Below, piece after piece: positions 10,860-21,900 of a DNA stretch of 64,000 nucleotides; position 1 is the stretch's first letter, and each line of letters begins with the position of its first letter. The stretch is from Ipomoea triloba. Lineage: Eukaryota; Streptophyta; Magnoliopsida; Solanales; Convolvulaceae. The translations under genes were made by a program, and so were the position numbers. The stretch is taken from NCBI RefSeq assembly GCF_003576645.1, contig NC_044920.1, positions 13,491,438 through 13,555,437 on the forward strand. Reading direction: 5' to 3'. Under the pieces are notes generated by a model that saw only the letters and a program-made list of their open reading frames with translations, was not told the DNA's origin and did no database searches.

Positions 10860-12237
10860 ATTGAATGGTGTATTCATGAGTGTGACAATTGGGAGCAGAG
10901 ATTGGAGCACCGACGTCGTATCCCTTTTTTAAAAAAAAAAAAAATAATAATTTTTTGACGACGGTTTTTTGAAAAATCGACGTTATTTCGGCGACGTTAT
11001 TTGATAGTATATAAAAAACAAAAAACAGACTAGCCATTATTGCAAAGTCAACATAAGTATTGTTGGCATTATATTAACAATTTTGTAAGGATACCAGACG
11101 TTATTGTAAAGTACGCTAAATAATGTTCTTCTATCTTGCATATTTTTGAATGTTACTTAGGATAGAAATTGTAATACTTATGGTAGAAAATTTAATACCA
11201 ATTTGAATTAAAAATACATCATTACTTATAATAAATATTGTAATACTTATATTTGAGATTGTGATACTATTTAGAATAAAATTGATTGTGATACATAAGT
11301 GTGACCCATTTAGAAAACACCCCAAAAAATTTCTCAACACACTTCTTCTACATACCTCAAACTCAGAAAGCAGATTATGAGATTGATGAGCAATCTTCTT
11401 CAAGAGAATCAACCAAGGACCCATCCTAGGATTTGGTGGCACCGCCCATCTTGGTCTCCCTCCTTGCGGCCGAGCATCGCCCTCTTTCAAATGGGGAACT
11501 CATAAAAAACAAATCATATTAAAATTTTAGAATATCATATATCAGTAACAATTAGAAATTGCTGGCTTCAAAACTCAATGGACCCGGTACAAATTGAGCA
11601 AAGGAGATCGAGGCTACCTCATTATGACCCAAACCAACCGGCATCATCATTGAATTTGCACCATACGAATTTTTGTTGCCTTATATCATCCATTGTTTCT
11701 TTACATCACATAACCAAAACCAAAATCAAATCCGTAAATAAACGCATCCATACTTTACGTGCATACAAATTCAAAAGATAGAGTGCAGGAAGATACATAC
11801 CTGCGGGTGAGGAGCTGGGCAGAGAAAATATTGAGAGGGTTTCAACATTTATAGATGATGTATATTTGTAACTTTATTTAGTAACAATAACAAAAGAGAA
11901 AGAGAGAAGCTAAATAAGCTAATCAAAAAAGAAAAATGAACATAATCAGGCACCTAAATAACATATTAAAATAAAAATTCCTTAATCTATTCAATAAATT
12001 AATTACGAAAAATAAATATTCCTTAATCTATTCATTAATTCCTTAAATAATTACGGATTGGGTTGACTTCAGTCGTAGATAGCAAAATAAGAATTAATTT
12101 ACTCTATCTATTGCTGATTTAAATGACTTAATTTTTTTTTATTAATTGCTGATTTAATTGACTTAATTTTTTATTAATTGTATTATTACTAAAATGCCCT
12201 TCAGTTTGGGCGGGAAAACTCTTTCAGGCACTTCTGT

Positions 12238-12240
<3 letters not shown>
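10860..12240. other. AT-rich TE debris with an exon-like stretch
   Basis: The region is mostly AT-rich. About 11050-11300 carries repeated GTAATACTTAT-like words, also seen near 37330-37540. On the minus strand, 11366-11490 is a GC-richer open stretch (ARPQGGRPRWAVPPNPRMGP...) ending at GAG followed by GTATGT, a good splice donor. It may be a stray exon. I do not recognise the protein and do not call a gene. Confidence 0.3.

Positions 12241-12290
<50 letters not shown>
12241..12290. repeat. TA microsatellite
   Basis: A run of about 25 TA dinucleotides. Similar TA runs occur at 8780-8800, 39553-39602, 41055-41102, 59919-60005 and 63440-63487; several mark TE or duplication borders. Confidence 0.95.
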
Positions 12291-12292
<2 letters not shown>

Positions 12293-13200
12293 TATCTCAT
12301 TTGAAAGAAGATTAAGAGAGTTGACTAGAGAGATAGGGGAAGGAAAAACCTTGAAACTTTGATCTCCATCTTCTTCAAGCTTAGGTCTCAAGTAATTGGA
12401 GTATTCTAGGTAAGTTCAACCTCCATATTTCACTATTTTTGAGTTGGGTTTATCATTGGAACCCTAAGATTGATGTTTCGAAAATGTTAGGGATTTTGAC
12501 AAGGAGTATTTGGGTGAGCTAAATAGCTAAGATTTGGATGTTTTAGGTAAGTGGTTAACTCTTCTCTCCTTATTTTGCAAAACCCATAACCTATTTTGAA
12601 ATCTCTGCTACTTGAATACCCATTTTAGGGTTAGTTTGAGTTAAAAATATTTTGGGCTTTTGATATAATATGACTCAAGCTAGTTATGATTGTTAAAGTT
12701 TGATTTCACTATTATTCGATTTATGGGTATGATTTGTACTAACGTATTTTGCTCTAAAATAGGAGCAAGTAACTTATTTGATAATTATTAGTTTATGATG
12801 TCATATTTGTTTTGCCAAGTTATGAGCTATACGGATTTCATATTACTTTTGGATACGTATTTTATTATGTGATTTTAAGGAAATGATTTTTGCTACAATG
12901 GGCTATTTGATTATAAGAATTATTTTGAATGTTTGACCAAACTCATGCGGCAACCTACATTTGTTATTTGTTTTGTTCGGCTTGGAGTGTTCCTATATGC
13001 TCATTCCGAATCGTCGAGCTTGACTCATTCCGAATCGTCGAGTCTTTACTTTTGAATTATTTGTTGGAACGTTTCATCCGGCTCATTCCGAACCGTCGAG
13101 CCTGATTCATTCCAAATCGTCGAGTCTTTTTAGACCATTATATTATACCGATAATGGCCTATGCCATAAGGTATAATGGTGGTTGTAGGTTGCCAATGAG
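12291..13200 (+). mobile_element. Fragment resembling the long solo-LTR family
   Basis: It lacks the TGTAAC-type ends but has the internal layout of the long LTRs in this window: a purine-rich leader, two AGGTAAGT-type sites (near 12410 and 12545), and then a small tandem motif (about four copies of CTCATTCCGAATCGTCGAG, 13000-13125). It probably derives from a related LTR that lost both termini. Assignment is by layout, not by alignment. Confidence 0.35.
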
Positions 13201-13213
13201 TCATGGGTTGCGG

Positions 13214-13612
13214 TCTAGCGGCGGAAAACCAGTCTTCCACACAGCTTGCGGTTTCCGGTAGTCGACGAAACGAGTCCAGATCGCTTCACGGAAACCAGCC
13301 CAGACTGGTCGGCGAAACCAGTCTTGACTGGTTTTCCGCCCTGCTTCACGGAAACCGGTCCAGTCTGGACTGGTTTCCAGACTGGCTGGCGAAACCAGTT
13401 TGGACTGGCTTTCCGCCAAACCAGTCTGGACTGGTTTTCCGCCAAACCAGTCTGGACTGGTTTCGCTTCACGGAAACCAGTCTCCAGACTGGTCGGCGAA
13501 ACCAGTCTGGACTGGGTTGGTGGAAAACCAGTCCGGAAACCAGTCTAGTCTGGACTGGTTTCTAGTCTGGTCGGCGAAACCAGTCGACCGACTGGTTTCG
13601 CACGACCGGTTT
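13214..13612. repeat. Dense palindromic CCAGTC / GACTGG array
   Basis: About eleven CCAGT and eleven ACTGG words alternate over 400 bases, producing palindromes such as AAACCAGTCTGGACTGGTTT (near 13420 and 13445), linked by CGGAAACC and GGCGAAACC spacers. Spacing is irregular, so it is not a simple satellite. Stop codons are rare, which creates overlapping open frames in several frames without coding meaning. Confidence 0.9.
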
Positions 13613-13744
13613 CGCAAATCCGGTGGGTTGGAAATTTTTTTGTTTTATTTATTTTTTAAAAAGATTTTGTTGTGTTTTCTATATCATTTTCTGGAAAATT
13701 AACCAAACATGCAAATACAATTTTTCTGCTGCACATCCAAACAC

Positions 13745-13827
13745 AAGAATGGAAAATGTTTTCCGGAAAATGACTCATTTTCCGGAAAACATTTCCAGAA
13801 GTCATTTTCCTGCTTTCCAAACACACC
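13745..13827. mobile_element. Right end of a MITE-like element with TTTTCCGGAAAA hairpins
   Basis: Nested palindromes of TTTTCCGGAAAA type lead into TTTCCAAACACACCC followed by TAA, typical of a Tourist- or hAT-like terminus. No left terminus was found, so it may be truncated, or the palindromic array at 13214-13612 may be its interior. It abuts the target duplication of the large MULE. Confidence 0.4.
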
Positions 13828-14459
13828 CTAAGTTGCGCAAATTATATCATGGACCGTGGTCCACAAAGCATTGTGGACCAAGGGATGAAACGACGTCGTT
13901 TTGTTATTTCCTAATCGTTAGATTTAGACGGCGCTGTTAACTATCACCGGCGGCAATTTTTCTTCTTTCAGCTTTCGTTTGTTTCCTTTTTCAGTTCGAT
14001 CTAATTTTTTTTGTTCGCAAAGGGAGCAGAGGAGATTACATTTGTTCATCGCGATTTGAGTTCATTATTTCGCAAATTATGGGAGAGATGTTAGGTAGAA
14101 GTAATCTTATTGATGATATTGATTTGAATGCGTTGATTGTTGAAGATTACAGTTCATCAACTCCTGGTATGTATCTTCGTTTGATTGTATAATTAGCTTT
14201 CGTTTGTTTACTCGTTTGATTGTGTAATATTTCTAGGTTATATTTGATGCTATATATTTTCAAATTTTTATGCATTGCAGTTGAATGTAATCTCCCTAAT
14301 GGTGTTGAATCGGATTCACTAGTTGTATGTAATGCTAGTTCTTCATGTTTTGATGGTGATCACGACGACATTCCAGGTTTTAATCCCTACTGGTGTTGAA
14401 TTATGCATTTGTGTTAGAATCATCATAGTTAGTATGAATTTGTTTTTGAAGTAGTTTTT

Positions 14460-15090
14460 GTTATTGGAAACACTACAGTTACTTTTGAAAAACACTACAG
14501 TTTCTTTTGAAATACACTACAGTTTCTTTTGAAATACACTACAGTTTCTTTTTCATTTCTCTGTAGTTTCAAATGGAATTGCAGTGGAATATTTGACACC
14601 ACATTGTCAGTTCTAGTTAATAAACCCTTCAGTTTCAGTTCATGAACACTACATTATCATTTCAATTACTCTATAGTTTCATTTAAGATTTTTAGGATTT
14701 ATGGAGAAACAATATACTTAAAAAGAATATAGTTTCTTTTTGAAAATACAACACTTTCCTTTACCAAACAATGTAGTTTCTTTTAAATTACATTACAGTT
14801 TCTTATTGCAAACACTGATTTCTTTTGCCTTGATTGGTTTTTGTTTGGTCAGATGGCTATAATCCATCTGCTGAAGGTGGTGGTACTTCTACAGATGCCA
14901 ATGAGGACGATTCATCTATTCCAGGTTCTTATGTTTAGCTGTTTGTTCATTGAGTTTGAACAGATTAGTTATATTTTTTGTTTAGGAGCATCATACTTAG
15001 GTACATTTACAGACTACATTAGTATCCTTTTAAGAACACTGTATTATCTTTTGAAGAACATTGTAGTATCAGGTCAATATGTCTATAGTG
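14460..15090. repeat. CAGTTTC-rich degenerate repeats, left block
   Basis: Introns 2 and 3 of the transposase are filled with imperfect units such as ACACTACAGTTTCTTTTGA, 16-30 bases apart. The same family recurs at 18080-19000, 19700-19880, 21230-22000 and 27120-28100. Confidence 0.85.
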
Positions 15091-16328
15091 TCAATTGATT
15101 TCCCCAATTAGTATGAACTGTTAGTGTATACTTATCGAAAGTTCATTTTAATAACTCACAGCTAATCAAGAATTGGTGGGACATTCTGTTTATTCACTTG
15201 AAGAAGCATTTGATATGTATTATAATGATCTTGCATCTCGGATGGGATTTAGTGTTAGGAAGGGAAAACAGTACTACTTCCCTGGAACTCGGAATGTGAA
15301 GTCGAAAAAGTTCCATTGTTATAAGGCTGGGTTGAAAGCAAAACAAGCGAGTGCTAATAAGTGTTATACAAAGATAGATACTTGGACTGGATGTGATGCA
15401 ATGTGTCAATTTGACTTAAATTCAAGTGGGAAGTGGGTAGTTACAAAACATGTAAAGGAGCATAACCATGAGTTGTGTCCGGCATCTGCAAGCTATATGC
15501 TTAGGTCGCATAGGAATGTTTCTGTTGATCAGTTGACATACCTTAAAGATATGAAGAGGAGTGGAGTCCTATTATCTGATGGTATTCGATTTTTAAAATA
15601 TCAGTCTGGAGGTTCACCATTTGTTGGATTTACTGCCNACTTTGATTGAGGTTTTTCGGAAGAGACAATTGAATGAGTCTGGTTTCTTTTTTGATTTCGA
15701 AGTTGATGATGATGCTAGGTTGTGTAGTTTTTTTTGGAGGGATGTGCAAATGAACTCGGATTATTTGTTGTTTGGTGATTTGGTGGTACATGATACAACA
15801 TACCGTACCAATAGGTATGATATGATTTGTGGTCCATTTGTAGGTATGAACCACCATTGTATGAATGTGATGTTTGGTTGTGGCTTTTTATTGAATGAGA
15901 GGACAGAATCTTTTGTCTGGCTGTTCAAAACGTTTCTACAGTCAATGGATGGTAGGCAGCCACAAACAATAATGACTGATCAGTGTTCTGTCATGGCTGC
16001 TGCAATCATGCAAGTATTTCCAAATTCAAAACATAGGCTATGTATTTGGCGCATTGGGGAGAATTCAAAGAAGCATATCAAAGGATTGAGAATGCAAAAG
16101 GGTTTCATAGAGTTATTTAATTTTCTGTTAAAGTATAGTGATACAGAAGCTGAATTTAAATTTTACTGGAACAGGTATTTTTTGCAACTTTCATCCTTAG
16201 ATTTTGCTTTGTTTATATAATGATAATGCTGTTTTGATTAAATGATACTATGGTTTTGATCAAATGATAGTATGCAGTTTTGACTATATTTGTTTTCTAC
16301 TGTAATTGGAATGATTTTGTTTTATTTA

Positions 16329-16617
16329 GGCCCTGTTTGGTAAATGGCTGTTGGCTGATTGGATTGGCTGTTTGGGTTAGAAGGTATGATTTGTTGATAA
16401 TATTGGCTGATTGTAGAAAGTTGTTTGATAAATTAGCTGTTAGCTGATAGCTGTTTTGTATAATTTCTTTTCTCAAAAAGCTAATTGAAAAGGCTGCTTT
16501 GAGTAGCTTTTTGAATTTTAGCATTTTGGAGTTACAAAAAGCTTATTAACCAAACAACTAATAGTGGTCAAATAAGCCAAAATTGGCTGATAGGCTGATA
16601 ATTTACCAAACAGGACC
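16329..16617. mobile_element. Tourist-like MITE in the transposase intron
   Basis: This 289-bp element starts GGCCCTGTTTGGTAAAT and ends ATTTACCAAACAGGACC, with TTA target duplications at 16326-16328 and 16618-16620. It is the inverted relative of the MITE at 2897-3182. It lies in an intron and does not disturb the coding frame. Confidence 0.92.
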
Positions 16618-18079
16618 TTATAGAAGGACAGTGCAGGCTTGAGTGAATGAAACTACTGTTTTGATGAAAGGATACTGTGTCAGTGTTTGTGTTTTTATGT
16701 TTTTCCCCGTACATTGTATGAGTTGGCTTTGTTTATGAAATAATAGTACTGTTAAGAGAGAATGATATTTGGGGTTTGACAAAATGATAACATGTCAATG
16801 TTTATTTATTTATTTATATATTTAGTATCGAATTTTCGGTTTGTTTTTGTTTATTAGTTGTAGATCCTATTTGTTTGTAGAGCTCAACTGGATTTATTCG
16901 GCATACCCCACACCCTCTCTACTTACAAATATGGTATCCAAATCAGTTGTGCATATGAAATTTTTGTTTTGTTTTTTTTGCTATTACAATTTATCTTTTA
17001 TGTTATATTTTTTCAGGATGGTGACTGACTATAATATTCATAAGAATGTTTGGTTAGATAGATTATATAATATTAGGGAGAAGTGGTGTCCTGCTTTTAG
17101 CAAACAGTATTTCTCTGGTGGTATTTTATCCTCGCAAAGGAGTGAGTCTACTAATCATTCAATTTCTAGAAGACTTTCAAAAACAGCTGGATTGTATGAT
17201 TTTTATAATTCATTTGTTAGTGTGATTTCTGAGTGGTGAAGATGTTCGTTGTTCTCAAGGTTTGCCATCAATGGCTATGAATTACGTGAAGTTACTTTCA
17301 CATGCTAGAGAAGTTTACATTACTGAGATATACTTTTTATTTGAGGAACAGTTCTTGAAAGGTTCTTCATGCCATCAAGATTTGGTGGGGGTTAGTGGTG
17401 AGGTAATGAAATATCATGTTTGGCGTTCTGATGTTGATTTGATTCGTCATGAGGTTTGTTTTAGTTTAAGGACTTGGATATATCATGTAGGTGCAGGTTG
17501 TTTTCAGAGATGTGTATTTTGTGCTCTCATTCTCTTCGCATTTTAAATATTCACTGTGTTGCAACAATCCCTGATAAGTATATTCTTAAAAGATGGACTA
17601 AAAGGGTTGTTGAAGACAGGACAGTAGAGAATGTTTGTGGTGTTGCTTCAAGTGGTTGGGTTATACAAATTGGTAGAAAGTTTCAGCGGTTGGTTTTATC
17701 TAGTCAAGACAATTCTAAAGCTTGGGAAGCATGTGAAGATGCCTTTCAAAATGCCAAGATGAAGATTGAAGCTGAAATTGGTCCTATTTTCTTTGAAGAT
17801 GGTGAACAAACCACATATGGTGTTATACAAAATCCATCACGTAGTAGGCCAAAAGGTGAACGCAACAAACGGTTGATTAGCACAATAGAAAAGAAGTATA
17901 AATATGCAAGAGGACGAAAGAATTATTCAAAGTATGTCGAGTTGAATACAAAGGCGACTGTGCAATCATCTGTTGCTAGAATCTGTTTCTAGTATGGTGG
18001 GCAGTGGATATTTGGTCCATCCGTCTGGTGGTAGTAGCTCAAAGTTGGTTCATTTTAATCCAAATGAAAGTACTTAAAA

Positions 18080-19000
18080 AGAATATAGTTTCTTTTTGAA
18101 AATACAACACTTTCCTTTACCAAACACTACAGTTACTTTTGAAAAACACTACAGTTTCTTTTTCATTTAGCTGTAGTTTCAAATGCAATTGCAGTGGAAT
18201 ATTTGTCACCACATTGTCAGTTCTAGTTAATAAACCCTTCAGTTTCAGTTCATGAACACTACATTATCATTTCAATTACTCTATAGTTTCATTTAAGATT
18301 TTTAGGAATTATGGAGAAACAATATACTTAAAAAGAATATAGTTTCTTTTTGAAAATACAACACTTTCCTTTACCAAACACTGCAGTTTCTTTTAAGTTA
18401 CATTACAGTTTCTTATTGCAAACACTATAGTTCCACTTTATCAGATTCATTTTATGAACAAGGTAGGTTCTTTCCCAAAACACTACCGTATCTTTTCAAT
18501 TACTCTATATTTTCATTTAATACTTTTTAGGGCATAACAGGACACCATCTAAACTGTTATATTTTACAAACACACAGTTTCTTTTTGAACAACCTACAGT
18601 TTCATTTAGACAAACCAATAGTTTCTTTTAGACAAACCTTTAGTTTCGTTTTGAAAATACAACAGAATATTTTGACGATTGATGTGTTTTCATACAGCTA
18701 GTTCGATTTTATAAACCATGTGATTTCATCGTTTTGAAAGATTAGTATCATTTCAAGTACTATACAGTTTTTTCAATGACACACGTGATTTCTTTTTCAC
18801 ATTGACAGTATCCCTTGGTAAACACTACACTTTCCTTTCACGGACACTGTAGTTCCTTTTCATGAATACTACACTTTTTTGTTTTGAATATATATCAGTT
18901 TCCTTTATCAAACACTACAGTTTCTTTTCGAATACATTCCAGTTTCTTAGTGCATATAATATAGTTTCAGTTGATGAATCACATATAAGAATATATGACA
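18080..19000. repeat. CAGTTTC-rich degenerate repeats, middle block
   Basis: These lie between the convergent transposase and ULP1-like genes. About 18100-18800 is collinear with about 27430-28090, a long direct repeat inside the MULE, and also shares its first part with 14530-14800. No coding sequence is seen. Confidence 0.85.
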
Positions 19001-20635
19001 CTTTATGAAATTAAACTAAAGTATTTTGTGAATGGAAATGTAGCATTTCAGGATTAATAATATTCCATTGATTATATATTAACATGATAAGTCAAAAACA
19101 TAAAAGTATTTTTAGCAAAAACTATGATGATTAAAACCTGCATAATAAACGTAGTCTAAAGCTACCTTGGCTTCACAATCAAACAGAACAAAACATTGTC
19201 AGGTGGTGCATTTATCCTTACATTCAAATTCAAAGTCACTGTAAGAGCCTTTTTCCAATAAAGTGTTCTTCGGCATTCCTTATGACATTTGTTTCGTGAA
19301 CATTCACGGGTATCATGATGATCCTTGATGTGTACAATGCTCATAGTGATGCCAAATATGGGTCCTGTATTAGTGTTAATTGTTTGTTATTTAAATTTTT
19401 ATAATTGAATGAGCAGTATAAATGTTTAAAGTTTTATGTAAACTTACATTTGGGTTTTTCGGAGTAAAACCACATTTCCATTGTGGATTGCCCATGTAGG
19501 TCTCCATGTGGCGCATGCAATACAATCCACAATCAGTCATGTTATCAGCTGTTCTCCAATTCATTTTTACCAACTCCACGGGCAGTTTCGTTATCCTCTC
19601 AGCTAGACTGGTATGTCCTCTTTTCATCAAATACTCCGAAAATGCATTGCTCTGCAAATTAAAAGTAGTTAGATATGCATCATATATTCATAATTAGAGT
19701 GTTAGATTGAATTATTTTGAATATATATCAGTTTCCTTTACCATACACTACAGTTTCTTTTCGAATACATTATAGTTTCTTTTTGCATATACTATAGTAT
19801 CAGTTGATGAATAATATATTTCTTTTTACACAGTTTCATAATGAACCACATATAAGACTATATGACACTTTATCAAATTAAACTAAAGTATTTTTTGAAT
19901 GGAATAGGTAATTAGAATACTTACTAGTACTTTTGGACTGTCAGCATACTTTTGTTGAATTCTCATTCCTTTTGGAAGGGGCCTGTTGTCAATGATTTCA
20001 AGCATTGACGTTGTGAAATTGTAGCACATTATGTAGAAGTGATGATGCCGGAATATGCCAAAGAATATCTGTTAACAATTAATAAAATATTAGTAGTTTG
20101 TTTAATTCTAAGTATAATATTTTTTTTGCATAGGACATTATTTACCAGCTGAGCATCACTTATGTCTAACTTTCCGACGTTGTTTATTTCAGTGTCTAAG
20201 CACTGCTCAAAGTCTGTCTCGTAGGAGCTTTGTTCTGTATTTTCACCCCTTTCCCAATTTGTTGGGCTGTCTAGTTGGAGCTGTAAAAATTTATTTTATG
20301 TTATAGGGCTGTCTAGTTGGAGCTGTAAAAATTTATTTTATGTTATAGGATGTTAATTATAAAAATTAAGCATAATGTAATATGTTATAGGATGTTAATT
20401 ATAAAAATTAAGCATAATGTAAAAAAGTGTAGGATGTTAATTATAAAAATTAAGCATAATGTAAAAAAGTGTTGTTGCTTACAAAAGCCTGGGTTGAGAA
20501 GAATATTCGCTTGGGCTTATCAACCCCTCTGTTGAGATCCAGCTGATTTAGTCGTAGACACCAAACATCTACAATAACACTTTCCAGCTCTCCGGCTCTC
20601 ATAGATTGGAATGTTTCTCTATTCAAGTAATATCC

Positions 20636-20834
20636 AGCATACTCAAACAGTTGTTCACTACAAAAAGAGCATGTATAGATATTTAAGTTAGTTAGGCAAA
20701 AATATGGAGATAATAATATAAGATGAGTGTCTTNCATACTCAAACAGTTGTTCACTGCAAAAAGAGCATGTATAGATATTTAAGTTAGTTAGGCAAAAAT
20801 ATGGAGATAATAATATAAGATGAGTGTCTTTCAT
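20636..20834. other. Near-identical 98-bp copies around a single N (20734)
   Basis: The block before the N (about 20636-20733) repeats after it (20735-20834) with one visible mismatch. A lone N between two near-identical copies suggests two overlapping contig ends were joined without collapsing the overlap. It falls at an exon edge of the ULP1-like gene. Confidence 0.7.
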
Positions 20835-20997
20835 ACGTCAAAGGTCGTTCTTTTGTTGGGTCAAGGAAGGCATAATCAGATATCAACTTTTCTTTTGGTC
20901 CGACTTTCTTCAAAATTTCATCGTTCTTGGTCCAAAAAGGTGATCTCAGATTCATTGGTAGATTTTTAAATCTTCGGGTCGTTTCAGCCACTACTTG

Positions 20998-21214
20998 CTC
21001 AGAGTGGTCATCATCATCAGGTTTTTCAGCCACTACTTGCTCAGAGTGGTCATCATCATCAGGTTCAGCAATCACTACTTGCTCAGAGTGGTCATCATCA
21101 TCAGGTTCAGCAATCAAACTGCAGTTAGAGTGGTCATCATCATCAGGTTCAGCAATCAAACTGCAGTTTAATTGGTCATCATCATCAGGTTCAGCAATCA
21201 AACTGCAGTTTAAT
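20998..21214 (-). repeat. Acidic tandem repeat inside the ULP1-like gene
   Basis: A unit of about 36-45 bases is repeated six times and encodes AEPDDDDHSEQVV-like peptides on the minus strand, giving a run of Asp-rich blocks in frame with the downstream exon. Unit ends vary (HSEQVV, HSNCSLI, QLNCSLI). Confidence 0.85.
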
Positions 21215-21240
21215 TGTTCAAATATATAATCTGTGAGTCA

Positions 21241-21900
21241 TGCTGGTCAGTTTCAGTTTATATACACTACAGTTTCTTTTCACAAACACTTCAGTATCTG
21301 TTTATTACAACTATATTTCTTATCAGATCTCATACAACATAGAGTAGGCATGCTGTTCAGTTTCAGTTTATATACACTGCAGTTTCTTTTCACAAACACT
21401 TCACTATCTGTTTATTACAACTATAGTTCCTATCAGATCTCATACAACATAGAGTAGGCATGCTGTTCAGTTTCAGTTTATATACACTGCAGTTTCTTTT
21501 CACAAACACTTCACTATCTGTTTATTACAACTATAGTTCCTATCAGATCTCATACAACATAGAGTAGGCATGCTGTTCAGTTTCAGTTGATACACACTTT
21601 AGTTTCTTTTCACAAACACTTCAGTATCAGTTTATTAAAAATATAGTTCCTATTAGGTCTCATACAACATAGAGTAGGCATGCTGGTCAGTTTCAGTTTA
21701 TATACACTGCAGTTTCTTTTCACAAACACTTCACTATCTGTTTATTACAACTATAGTTCCTATCAGATCTCATACAACATAGAGTAGGCATGCTGGTCAA
21801 TTTCAGTTAACATACACTGCAGTTACTTTTCATAATGACCTCACTATCATTTCTATTCAATTATATGTTCAATTGTCAACATAGAATAAATATGTTAGAC
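21241..21900. repeat. Six 110-bp tandem units
   Basis: The marker TGCTGKTCAR recurs exactly every 110 bases at 21241, 21351, 21461, 21571, 21681 and 21791. Each unit contains CAGTTTC-family words, so this is an ordered amplification of the MULE's degenerate repeat. It lies in an intron of the ULP1-like gene. Confidence 0.92.

Larger units (their letters stand above)
14079..18077 (+). pseudogene. FAR1-like MULE transposase, frameshifted
   Basis: Exons inferred from GT-AG sites and phase: 14079-14166, 14281-14376, 14853-14924, 15162-16174 and 17017 to the end. Domains in order are an acidic N-terminus, a FAR1 DNA-binding domain (about 15190-15480, ending HNHEL), a MULE transposase core (VVHDTTYRTNRY, IMTDQCS and HRLCIW blocks, about 15780-16050) and a SWIM zinc finger with CxC and CxH (about 17480-17535). 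It should bind the element ends and catalyse their cut-and-paste. Breaks are an N at 15639 where a short stretch between FAR1 and core appears missing, and frameshifts near 17237, 17465 and 17978. The frame before the last break stops at 17992; the frame after it stops at 18075-18077. Intron 4 carries a MITE. Confidence 0.85.

Noticed and set aside
11131..11490. Minus-strand 119-codon frame as a gene
   Set aside because: Only the first third looks protein-like; the rest is AT-rich Ile/Ser text past a good splice donor. At most a stray exon.
13201..13702. Six overlapping open frames on both strands
   Set aside because: They arise from the low-stop palindromic CCAGTC repeat; no domain or splice context supports a gene.
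20283..20480. Repeated MLIIKIKHNV-like peptide
   Set aside because: A short AT-rich tandem repeat in an intron of the ULP1-like gene, with no coding support.
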